A stretch of 8,249 nt of DNA. Source: Methanosarcina sp. GTDB lineage: Archaea; Halobacteriota; Methanosarcinia; Methanosarcinales; Methanosarcinaceae. A program made the position numbers and the translations under genes. The notes under the pieces are model-generated. The model did not search any database. It saw only the letters and a list, made by a program, of their open reading frames with translations, and was not told the origin of the DNA. The stretch spans positions 1 to 8,249 of the forward strand of contig JAMXLQ010000004.1 in assembly GCA_024280975.1 (NCBI GenBank), read 5' to 3'. Shown here piece by piece: positions 1-5,966 of the stretch. Position 1 is the stretch's first letter. The number at the start of each line of letters is the position of its first letter.

Positions 1-2
1 TT

Positions 3-1139
3 CTTGATCTTATAAGGGAATTGGGACTTGAAGGTCAAATGTTGTGGCTTAAGGGAAAAAACGCCTATTTCGTGGACGGTAAAAACTATCCTATGAATAC
101 CCCTGCTGAAATTCTAAGGTTTAAACCTCTTTCTTTTACTGATCTGGTAAAACTTGGGATACTGGTTCTCAGGATTAAGATAATAAATGATACGACTTCC
201 TACGACCGAATAAAGGCGAAAGACTGGATTCTTGATACTGCGGGAGAATCTGTATACGAAAACTTTTTTGCTCCTCTTATGAAAAGCAAATTCGGTGAAA
301 ATGCCGAGAACGTTTCTGCAGCCTGGCTTATAGGGCGTGTGAAAATAAGGTCAGATCGGGGAAAAGAAGGGGAAAAACTGGGGTACCTGAGAGGAGGATT
401 CAATTCCCTAATAGAAGCCCTTGCAAGGGAAATCACTGCACATGGGGGTAAGATCTTACGGAACAAAGCCATAACTGAAATAGTAATTAAAGACAACGTA
501 GTGCAGGGAGTGGTTACTGATGGGGATTTTATATCCTGCGAGGCCGTGATTTCAACTGTCGAGCCCAGAGTGCTGGATGTCCTCACGAAAGGCAAGCTTG
601 GGGCCCTTCACGAAATCCTGAAAAGCATTCATTATCAAGGGACAGCATGTGCCCTTATAGGACTTGATAAAAGACTTATGGGAGATGGGAATTACTGGTT
701 GAACATAAAAGCTGACGTGCCTTTTGGAGCTGTAATTGAACACACAAATTTTATGCCTTTTGAGGATTATGGAGAGCACCTTATCTATGTAACCTCTTAC
801 TTCCAGGATGAAAATGATACTCTCTGGCTGAAGACGGAAGAAGAAGTCTTGGACTCTTACCTGAAGGGCCTGGAAAAGATGTTTCCAGATTTTTCAAGAA
901 CCAATATCCGCTGGGCGAAACTCTTCCGCAGAATGGATACTGCACCTGTATATGAACAGGGGTATCTTCAAAAGGTTTTGCCTTTTGCTCCAGGTCCGTC
1001 TGGACTTTACCTGGCAGGAATGTTCTCATCAACCAATTACCCGGAAAGAAGCATGAACGGCTCTGTAAAAGCCGGGTTTGAAGCTGCAAGCTTCTTCATG
1101 AAAAAAGGCGATGATTGTGAGGTTTGCTGGCTTGACTGA
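3..1139 (+). CDS. FAD-dependent oxidoreductase, amine oxidase / HemY-like (5'-partial)
   Basis: The reading frame is open from the window's left edge (first full codon at base 3) to TGA 1137-1139, leaving 378 visible residues. A TTG at 21 is not the start, because homologous-looking sequence continues upstream of it. The N-terminal Rossmann fold with the GxGxxG dinucleotide motif, perhaps 60-70 residues, is outside the window. Visible signatures of the phytoene-desaturase/protoporphyrinogen-oxidase superfamily are a substrate-domain segment with GESVYENFFAPLM near residues 81-93, GYLRGGF near 127-133 followed by the typical LIEAL..EI..HGG stretch, a second FAD-contact strand (AVISTVEP, about 181-188), and a C-terminal FAD motif GLYLAGMF...PERSMNGSVKAG (about 334-358). 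Members of this group oxidise or desaturate C-N or C-C bonds using FAD. The substrate here is unknown; true protoporphyrinogen oxidase is unproven. Relatives often lie near glycan genes, which fits the glycosyltransferases further right, but a 2.6 kb gap separates them. Confidence 0.85.
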   Translation, partial: LDLIRELGLEGQMLWLKGKNAYFVDGKNYPMNTPAEILRFKPLSFTDLVKLGILVLRIKIINDTTSYDRIKAKDWILDTAGESVYENFFAPLMKSKFGENAENVSAAWLIGRVKIRSDRGKEGEKLGYLRGGFNSLIEALAREITAHGGKILRNKAITEIVIKDNVVQGVVTDGDFISCEAVISTVEPRVLDVLTKGKLGALHEILKSIHYQGTACALIGLDKRLMGDGNYWLNIKADVPFGAVIEHTNFMPFEDYGEHLIYVTSYFQDENDTLWLKTEEEVLDSYLKGLEKMFPDFSRTNIRWAKLFRRMDTAPVYEQGYLQKVLPFAPGPSGLYLAGMFSSTNYPERSMNGSVKAGFEAASFFMKKGDDCEVCWLD

Positions 1140-1380
1140 GAAAGCTGCTTCCTATGTTCTAGTTAAAGGTCTTTTATAGCTTAAGAAGTCATCTGGCACG
1201 CCTGACATAATATAGTCTTTCAGGACGAACTATTATATAGTCTAAGAGATGATAATATACTGTCTATACCTGCATGCAGAACTTCTGTCTGCATGATTAC
1301 CTGTCCTTCCGGATTTATCATTTAATGGGGATTTTAGCAATGATGAATAAGGAAAAGACAGTAAAAATATAAAAAAATTT
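1140..1380. other. AT-rich spacer with short repeats and one hairpin
   Basis: No convincing gene is present. A 9-base direct repeat (atatagtct) occurs at 1210-1218 and 1235-1243; the second copy sits in a near-palindrome, actat-tat-atagt (1229-1241). An 8-bp perfect stem, catgcaga/tctgcatg (1273-1280 with 1288-1295, 7-base loop), could end transcription of the upstream oxidoreductase, but no clean T-run follows it. G+C falls to 13 of 60 bases in 1321-1380, just before the G+C-rich segment. Confidence 0.5.
1362..1372 (+). promoter_or_regulatory. Candidate TATA box for the structured leader and DUF3303 gene
   Basis: The tract taaaaatataa is a good match to an archaeal TATA element. An initiation point about 25 bases downstream (near 1390-1397) would coincide with the abrupt rise in G+C. 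If used, it would give the DUF3303 mRNA a leader of about 175 bases, or drive a separate small RNA. Alternative TATA-like tracts lie at 1169-1179 and 1231-1239. Assigned by eye. Confidence 0.4.
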
Positions 1381-1384
1381 AGGT

Positions 1385-1550
1385 TTCTGCCGTTAGTCGG
1401 CATTTTGGGGGCATGCTGGTCAAATCCGCGTTTGCGGCGATGGCGCAGGAGAATAACTTGTTTTTCCCTTGAGGCTCAGCTCTCAAAAGGAGATCCCGGA
1501 TGCTGTAAAAAGCTGCCTTAGCTTCCGGGAAGGGGTATTGGCAGCGTAAA
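1385..1550 (+). ncRNA. Candidate structured leader RNA or small RNA with H-type pseudoknot
   Basis: G+C jumps from 13/60 (1321-1380) to 34/60 (1381-1440), then 30/60 and 29/60, while the flanks are AT-rich. This is a common mark of non-coding RNA in AT-rich archaea. Hairpins read directly: tgccg/cggca (1388-1392 with 1398-1402), ccgc/gcgg (1426-1429 with 1434-1437), ttgag/ctcaa (1469-1473 with 1482-1486), and the largest, tcccgga-t-gct with agc-t-tccggga (1494-1504 with 1520-1530; ten pairs, one T-T mismatch). The loop of the largest contains gctgcc (1512-1517), complementary to ggcagc (1540-1545), so an H-type pseudoknot can form with connecting loops of 7, 2 and 9 bases. It ends 10 bases before the DUF3303 Shine-Dalgarno. 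I do not recognise a known riboswitch class. It could be a cis-regulator, a free-standing sRNA, or a repeated element. Confidence 0.45.
1494..1545 (+). promoter_or_regulatory. Predicted H-type pseudoknot upstream of DUF3303 start
   Basis: Stem 1 pairs 1494-1504 with 1520-1530 (10 pairs, one mismatch). Stem 2 pairs 1512-1517 with 1540-1545 (6 pairs, five of them G-C). Loop 1 (1505-1511) is A-rich, the stems are joined by two bases (1518-1519), and loop 3 (1531-1539) has nine bases. These lengths suit coaxial stacking in an H-type knot. An alternative pairing, gctg 1502-1505 with cagc 1542-1545, would compete with stem 1. Folding energy was not computed. Confidence 0.45.
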
Positions 1551-1555
1551 ATAAG

Positions 1556-1560
1556 AGGAG
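1556..1560 (+). promoter_or_regulatory. Shine-Dalgarno of DUF3303 gene
   Basis: The aggag sequence ends nine bases before ATG 1570 and fixes that start. It lies just outside the predicted pseudoknot, so folding upstream could affect ribosome access. Confidence 0.75.
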
Positions 1561-1569
1561 TGGTAAAAG

Positions 1570-1842
1570 ATGTTATTCATGGATGTTAGTACCTGGGACC
1601 CTTCGAACCGCGATAAGATCATTGAGCATTTTAAGAAACTAGAGATTCCAGATGGAATTGATGTTATTAACCAGTGGATTGACCTTTCAGGAAACCGCTT
1701 TTATATTCTTTACGAAGCCGAAAGTGCCGAGGCTTACGGAGCATTCAATCTGCCCTGGTCGGATGTCTGCGTAATTGACAGCGTGCCGGTTATGGAAGCT
1801 TCCGAATTCATGCAGCTTTTGCCCAAACACCAGAAAAAGTAA
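1570..1842 (+). CDS. DUF3303 family small protein
   Basis: This 90-residue protein starts at ATG 1570 behind a strong Shine-Dalgarno (aggag 1556-1560). The sequence fits DUF3303, a family of roughly 90-residue proteins with a ferredoxin-like/dimeric alpha-beta-barrel look: an opening hydrophobic strand MLFMDVSTWDP, a helix rich in K and E, a PDGIDVI segment (about residues 27-33), a strand ending in ILYEAES (about 46-52), and a conserved PW near residues 63-64 followed by an IDSVPVM strand. It has no signal peptide, membrane segment or metal-binding cysteine cluster, so it is probably cytoplasmic. The biochemical role of the family is unknown and I do not assign one. The gene stands alone: the upstream gene is 430 bases away and the downstream gene is convergent. 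A long structured leader precedes it, so its expression may be controlled after initiation. Confidence 0.8.
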   Translation: MLFMDVSTWDPSNRDKIIEHFKKLEIPDGIDVINQWIDLSGNRFYILYEAESAEAYGAFNLPWSDVCVIDSVPVMEASEFMQLLPKHQKK

Positions 1843-1881
1843 GTTCTCACATTGTTGGCACAGTTTTACAGGAAAAAGTCG

Positions 1882-1908
1882 GATGAGCTGCACGTTAACG
1901 GGCTCATC
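1882..1908. terminator. Bidirectional terminator-like hairpin between convergent genes
   Basis: A perfect 7-bp stem, gatgagc/gctcatc (1882-1888 with 1902-1908), encloses a loop containing the palindrome cgttaacg. On the + strand it is followed by a mixed A/T-rich tail with TTTATTTTATT. On the - strand it is followed within a few bases by TTTTT (complement of 1873-1877). It could therefore stop the DUF3303 transcript and the aldehyde dehydrogenase transcript. Confidence 0.55.
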
Positions 1909-1964
1909 AAAAATCTTTATTTTATTACTCTCAAACTCCAGGGGTTCTTCATAGCTTATTTTTT

Positions 1965-1988
1965 GCTCGGTGCACCGGGTCTTTTTTT
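1965..1988 (+). terminator. Intrinsic-type terminator, stem plus T7 run
   Basis: The strand can pair gctcgg (1965-1970) with ccgggt (1975-1980), including two G-U pairs, around a TGCA tetraloop; a C and seven Ts follow (1982-1988). The core cggtgcaccg is a perfect palindrome. It looks like a backstop for rightward transcription from the DUF3303 gene, 11 bases before the aldehyde dehydrogenase stop codon on the other strand. Archaeal termination often needs only the T-run, so the stem may be secondary. Confidence 0.55.
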
Positions 1989-1998
1989 ACTTAGTACA

Positions 1999-3429
1999 TC
2001 AGGTTTTTAGCATTACTGTTTTCAGACCAAGATATTCAGAAAGAGCATCAGGCCCGTTTTCTTTCCCTATCCCGCTTTCCCTAGTACCCCCAAAAGGAGC
2101 TTCAGGAGCAACCTTTAGGTGCTGGTTTAGCCAGATAATTCCTGCATTCAACTGTTCACATCCTATACGGGCTCGATCAATGTTTTTTGTCCAGATAGAG
2201 GCACCAAGTCCATAACAGGTATTGTTTGCTGCTTCAATTGCTTCATCAAGGTTTTTTACCCGCACTACAGGCAACACTGGGCCAAATACTTCTTCTTTCA
2301 ATAGTCTGGAATCCTTCGGAACATCTACAACAAGCGTGGGTTCGAAGAAATATCCCCTACTGTAGGCGCCACCTTCTGGAACCTTGCCGCCTGTAACTAT
2401 CCTGCCTTCATCCTTTTCTTCGACGTCTGTGACAAGTTCTTTTATATATTCCCATTGCCTGCTGTTATTAAGAGGTCCCATATCAACGTTTTCATGCATT
2501 CCGTTTCCAACTTTTAAGTTCCAGATGCCTGTTTCAAGCTTTTTTATGAACTCCTCAGCTACGGATTCAAAAACAAACAGCCTCTTTACAGCAGTACAGG
2601 TCTGCCCACAATTGTAAAACCTTCCCCTAAGAGCCCCTGTGACCGCGTCCTCCAAGTTAGCATCATCACAGACTAGCATAGGATCACTTCCTCCAAGCTC
2701 AAGGGTTACTCTTTTCATCCCACTGGCTGCAAGTTCGGCTACACGTTTCCCAGTTCTCGCTTCTCCGGTAAAGGAGATTTTTTTTACCTTAAGACTCTTA
2801 ACCAGGTTTTCTCCTACCACTTCCCCAGGACCTGTTACGATATTGAGCACGCCTGGTGGAAGCCCTGCCTCACTCAGGATCGAAGCCAGAGCAAGGTTAG
2901 TAAGGGGAGTGTTGCTTGCAGGTTTCAGAAAAAGCGTATTGCCGGAGATCAAGGCAGGGCCTATTTTCCATGCCATAATAAGAGCAGGCATATTCCAGGG
3001 AATTATGGCTGCACAAACTCCTAAAGGCTTTTTTACGGTAAAAGCATATCCATTTTGAGGAATCAGAACAAAATCTCCATGAAAACTGCTTGCAAGTCCG
3101 CAATAGTACTCAAGGACATTTGCAAAACCTTCTATCTCGTTTCTAGCTTCAGCAAGAGGTTTTCCCTGTTCCTGAGTGAGCAGGACTGCAAGCTCGTCCT
3201 TTCTCTGCCTTACGATTCCTGCAGCTCTGTAAAGAATCCCGGCTCTTTGCTGTGGAGATGTAGAAGCCCAGCCATTAAACGCTAACGATGCAGCTTCAAC
3301 AGCTATTGCCACATCATCTTCCGTGCCTTTTGGAACTCGATCAATAAGTTCACCTGTTGCCGGATTTATAATATCGAAAAACTCCTTGTTGAAGGCTTCC
3401 ACAAACTTTCCGTCAATCTGCATTTTCAT
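1999..3429 (-). CDS. Aldehyde dehydrogenase family protein (succinate-semialdehyde-dehydrogenase-like)
   Basis: At 476 residues this is a full-length, intact aldehyde dehydrogenase oxidising an aldehyde to its acid with NAD(P)+. Catalytic residues are all present: Asn146 in IIPWNMP, Lys169 in LKPAS, general base Glu244 in LELGGSD, nucleophile Cys278 in NCGQTC, and Glu379/380 in KEEVFGP. Ser172 after KPA, rather than Glu, is the pattern of NADP-using members such as E. coli GabD, so NADP+ use is plausible. After the cofactor strand the motif is FTGE (Glu223) rather than the commoner FTGS. Substrate cannot be read from sequence; succinate semialdehyde, lactaldehyde or another small aldehyde are possible. 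No signal peptide: cytoplasmic. The start ATG 3429 has a second ATG two codons in. No good Shine-Dalgarno lies close to it (an agg is about 22 bases upstream), while a TATA-like element near 3452-3459 would place initiation at or beside the ATG, so a leaderless message is possible. Confidence 0.88.
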   Translation of the reverse strand: MKMQIDGKFVEAFNKEFFDIINPATGELIDRVPKGTEDDVAIAVEAASLAFNGWASTSPQQRAGILYRAAGIVRQRKDELAVLLTQEQGKPLAEARNEIEGFANVLEYYCGLASSFHGDFVLIPQNGYAFTVKKPLGVCAAIIPWNMPALIMAWKIGPALISGNTLFLKPASNTPLTNLALASILSEAGLPPGVLNIVTGPGEVVGENLVKSLKVKKISFTGEARTGKRVAELAASGMKRVTLELGGSDPMLVCDDANLEDAVTGALRGRFYNCGQTCTAVKRLFVFESVAEEFIKKLETGIWNLKVGNGMHENVDMGPLNNSRQWEYIKELVTDVEEKDEGRIVTGGKVPEGGAYSRGYFFEPTLVVDVPKDSRLLKEEVFGPVLPVVRVKNLDEAIEAANNTCYGLGASIWTKNIDRARIGCEQLNAGIIWLNQHLKVAPEAPFGGTRESGIGKENGPDALSEYLGLKTVMLKT

Positions 3430-3650
3430 ATCTATTAGTATTACAAAGACCTATTTTAAGATAAACAAGCTAATAACCGGAAATACTAACTTAAAACTTG
3501 TTTAAAAAGTAATAGTGAGAATAAATTAATTTTTTCATACGATAAGAATATAAACCTATTTACAAAATACATATTATTGTCACTTCTGTCAGGTAAATAA
3601 GTATTGGGGTAATGGGAATATCGATTATGGAAAGTCTTCGAGAATTTAGC

Positions 3651-3690
3651 TGACTTTTCGAACCTATATAATCTTTCGTGACCTTTCGGA
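3651..3690 (+). promoter_or_regulatory. TATA box flanked by a 12-base repeat (candidate operator)
   Basis: The TATA box ctatataat (3664-3672) is the best rightward promoter for the DUF2298 gene, predicting initiation near 3693-3698 and a leader of about 105 bases. It is bracketed by tgacttttcgaa (3651-3662) and tgacctttcgga (3679-3690), which match at 10 of 12 positions with starts 28 bases apart. A further tttcg lies between them (3674-3678). Repeats on both sides of a TATA box suit a regulator that controls TBP/TFB access. By-eye assignment. Confidence 0.45.
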
Positions 3691-3722
3691 GCTAATTAGA
3701 AAATCGGGCTTCAATATAGGTT
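3661..3722. repeat. 9-bp inverted repeat containing both TATA elements
   Basis: Aacctatat (3661-3669) and atataggtt (3714-3722) are perfect reverse complements 44 bases apart. Each arm overlaps a TATA-like element, so the region may hold two opposed or tandem core promoters, or the arms may be a protein-binding dyad. Confidence 0.45.
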
Positions 3723-3733
3723 TATTCATAAAG

Positions 3734-3769
3734 GTGCACTTCATGAAGATGGGGCTTTAGAAAGTGCAC
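3734..3769 (+). promoter_or_regulatory. GTGCACTT dyad in the DUF2298 leader
   Basis: Gtgcactt (3734-3741) and aagtgcac (3762-3769) form a perfect 8-bp inverted repeat with a 20-base spacer, ending 31 bases before the GTG start. In RNA it could be a hairpin; in DNA, a dyad of two GTGCAC palindromes. Function unknown. Confidence 0.45.
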
Positions 3770-3800
3770 GTTAATAACCGACTTTAAAGGGAAGAGAGCG

Positions 3801-5966
3801 GTGTTAGAGTATCTTCATGTAATTCTCTGGTTTGCTTTTATCGAAATTCTGGGCTTGATTTCCGTGCCTCTTGCCGGAATAGCTGGAAATCAGCTTGCTG
3901 ATGGAGGATATTCTGCAGCACGGACTCTTGGAATAGTGCTTGTTACGTATATGGCCTGGCTTTTTTCTTATGTATTGGGTTTCAATCGAAGTACGATTCT
4001 GATCTCAGTACTCTTGCTTTGTCTTATCTCAATAATTGTCTATCGAAAAAAAAGAAATCTACCCAAAAAGAAGATTTTGTTATCAAATGAGCTCGTATTC
4101 GCTGCAGGTTTCTTTTTTTTCCTTCTTATACGCATGTATCTCTCTGAAATCTACAGGCATGAAAAGTTTATGGATTTTGCTTTTCTAAATGCCGTAATAA
4201 GAACTTCCTCTTTTCCCCCAGCAGATCCCTGGTTTGCAGGCGGGTCCCTCGAGTTTTATTACTATTTCGGATACCTTTCAGTAGGAGTTATGGGAAACCT
4301 ATTTTCCGTCGAACCGTCTATGCTCTTCAATCTGGCTCTTGCACTTACTTTTGCCCTTTCTTTGAATCTCCTTTTCGGATTTGGATATAATCTTACTCAT
4401 GGAAATCTCAGGTATGGGCTTCTTACTGCCTTATCCGTGATCCTCCTAGGAAATTTGCAGGGACTTAAAGAATTCATATCCATGTATTTTACTAAAGAGA
4501 CAGTTCCAATGGGATACTACTGGAGCAGCTCGAGAGTCATACCCTATACAATAAATGAGTTTCCTTACTTCAGTTTCATACACGGAGATCTGCATTCCCA
4601 TGTGCTTGCAATTCCCTTCCAACTGCTGGTACTTGCTTTTCTCTTGAACATATATCTCAGAAAGGACAGTAATCGGGTCTTTGAAACTACACTGGCACTC
4701 CTTATTTTTTCAATATCTTTAGGTTTTTTATTTCCTTCCAATTCCTGGGATTTCCCGGTATATTTCGGCCTAACGTCTGCAGTTATTCTTGCTTTTTACT
4801 GCGGGCATTATATCCACAGCAAAAACTTATCTTATTCCTTTGCTGGTTTTTTGGGAACAATTCTTCCGGTTTTCATTTTCAGCCTTCTTCCATATTTGCC
4901 CTTCTATCTGTCTTTTAAACCGCAAGCTGCAGGTGGATTCGACTTTGTTCCTCCGGAACTTCGAACTACAGTTGAGGAATTTCTAATTTTGTTTAGTCTC
5001 TTCCTTTTTTTGACCTTTTCCTTTCTTACTACCCACCTTGAATCCCAACGAAAAGTGCAATATTTCATCCTGTGGGTAGGAATATCCACATTTTTTGCCA
5101 GATTATGGTCTATTTCCCTGCTTGTAATCCTTTTCCCTTTACTTGCCCTTTCTTTCTACTCATTCCTGAAAGATCTTCCGGAAAGAAGCAGTGCAGGATT
5201 CGTATCTCTTCTTATAGTTGCAGCTGCTTTCCTAGCTATTCTCTGCGAAGTTATCTTCTTGGATGACTCCATTTCTGGGAGCTTCGCCCGTATGAATACG
5301 GTTTTTAAATTCTACATGCATTTATGGATTTTCTTGGCTATTGCAGCTTCTTATTCATACTATCAACTTTACCTCCGTTACAGAACCCAGTCCACGAACA
5401 GCCTTCCTCCTATCAGGGTTTATGGAAAAAAAGTCTGGGCAATCTCGCTTGCACTTCTTGTTCTCTCGTGCAGCGTATTTCCTGTAGTAGCAACCTTTAC
5501 GAGAATAGAGGATATGAATGCGAAACCTTCTCTTGACGGCATGGAATACATGAAAGGACTGGATAGGGGAGATTACGACGCCATAAAGTGGATTCAGGAA
5601 AATATCAAGGGAACCCCGGTAATTCTTGAAGCTTCTGCAGATGACAGCAGTTATCGTTATATCTCCCGTGTCTCGGCAAACACTGGGCTTCCTACAGTTA
5701 TTGGTTGGGTAGGGCATGAGCGATTCTGGGGAAGGAACCGAGAAGAAATCAGGACAAGGCTTGAAGATGTAAATTCTATTTACAGTACCAGCAGTAAAAA
5801 AAAAGCTCTTGAGCTTATGAATAAATATAAAGTAAGCTATGTGTATATCGGTCAGCTTGAACGGCAGATGTACGATGTAAGGACGGATAAGTTCGAGGAC
5901 AAAACTTATTTCGAACTGGTTTACCAAGGCTCAGTCCAGATTTATAAAGTAAAAAAGAAATTCTGA
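3801..5966 (+). CDS. DUF2298 / Chlor_Arch_YYY polytopic membrane protein, probable GT-C-type glycosyltransferase
   Basis: This 721-residue protein starts at GTG 3801, chosen because aaaggga (3786-3792) sits eight bases upstream and no ATG is nearby in frame. About fifteen hydrophobic segments fill residues 1-566; a soluble C-terminal domain of about 150 residues follows. It fits the Chlor_Arch_YYY (DUF2298) family by its signature motifs: RHEKFMDFAFLNA (119-131, Glu121 and Asp125), PPADPWFAGGSLEFYYYFG (139-157, the YYY motif), HGDLHSH (261-267), and SGSFARMNTVFKFY (492-505). The C-terminal part holds WIQEN, VGHERFWGRNREE (637-649) and KVSYVYIG. Acidic residues in an early external loop of a large polytopic enzyme resemble GT-C glycosyltransferases, which use lipid-linked sugars outside the membrane. 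Enzymatic activity of the family is, as far as I know, not established. The next gene, which likely makes a lipid-linked sugar, supports a role in surface glycan assembly. Its own promoter region lies upstream. Confidence 0.85.
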   Translation: MLEYLHVILWFAFIEILGLISVPLAGIAGNQLADGGYSAARTLGIVLVTYMAWLFSYVLGFNRSTILISVLLLCLISIIVYRKKRNLPKKKILLSNELVFAAGFFFFLLIRMYLSEIYRHEKFMDFAFLNAVIRTSSFPPADPWFAGGSLEFYYYFGYLSVGVMGNLFSVEPSMLFNLALALTFALSLNLLFGFGYNLTHGNLRYGLLTALSVILLGNLQGLKEFISMYFTKETVPMGYYWSSSRVIPYTINEFPYFSFIHGDLHSHVLAIPFQLLVLAFLLNIYLRKDSNRVFETTLALLIFSISLGFLFPSNSWDFPVYFGLTSAVILAFYCGHYIHSKNLSYSFAGFLGTILPVFIFSLLPYLPFYLSFKPQAAGGFDFVPPELRTTVEEFLILFSLFLFLTFSFLTTHLESQRKVQYFILWVGISTFFARLWSISLLVILFPLLALSFYSFLKDLPERSSAGFVSLLIVAAAFLAILCEVIFLDDSISGSFARMNTVFKFYMHLWIFLAIAASYSYYQLYLRYRTQSTNSLPPIRVYGKKVWAISLALLVLSCSVFPVVATFTRIEDMNAKPSLDGMEYMKGLDRGDYDAIKWIQENIKGTPVILEASADDSSYRYISRVSANTGLPTVIGWVGHERFWGRNREEIRTRLEDVNSIYSTSSKKKALELMNKYKVSYVYIGQLERQMYDVRTDKFEDKTYFELVYQGSVQIYKVKKKF

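Larger units (their letters stand above)
3430..3800. promoter_or_regulatory. Divergent promoter region with TATA boxes, repeats and dyads
   Basis: No gene is seen in these 371 bases between the divergent aldehyde dehydrogenase and DUF2298 genes. Leftward TATA-like elements, read on the - strand, are at 3452-3459 (ttaaaata), 3501-3507 (ttttaaa) and 3546-3555 (gtttatattc). Rightward candidates are at 3664-3672 and 3712-3720. The stretch from 3430 to 3600 is very AT-rich. Aacctat recurs at 3553 and 3661, and inverted at 3716-3722. Repeats and dyads near the DUF2298 gene are listed separately. Confidence 0.6.

Noticed and set aside
21..23. TTG 21 as the start of the FAD oxidoreductase
   Set aside because: The frame continues open to the left edge with sequence typical of the family, and the N-terminal FAD fold is missing, so the gene begins outside the window.
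1343..1372. Ten-codon ORF (ATG 1343 to TAA)
   Set aside because: Too short, no Shine-Dalgarno, and it runs into the TATA-like tract.
1413..1472. 19-codon leader peptide starting at ATG 1413
   Set aside because: The preceding GGGGG runs almost directly into the ATG, so spacing is wrong for initiation, and no run of regulatory codons is seen.
1348..1521. 57-codon open stretch (+) through the G+C-rich segment, rich in Arg and Cys
   Set aside because: No ATG or GTG start in frame and no placed ribosome site; the base-pairing pattern is a better explanation. Repeated copies elsewhere would reopen the question.
1968..1977. Perfect palindrome cggtgcaccg as a protein-binding operator
   Set aside because: Its position after a gene and before a T7 run fits a terminator stem better than an operator.
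2639..3058. Open frame on the + strand inside the aldehyde dehydrogenase gene
   Set aside because: Ser/Pro/Leu-rich shadow of an intact, well-conserved gene on the other strand.
3430..3800. Mobile element or CRISPR-like repeat array in the divergent spacer
   Set aside because: Repeats are short, few and irregularly spaced, with no transposase fragment, terminal repeats or target duplications.
5355..5927. Antisense open frame (190 codons, - strand) across the DUF2298 C-terminus
   Set aside because: No recognisable domain; it overlaps the conserved GHERFWGRNREE region of the real gene.
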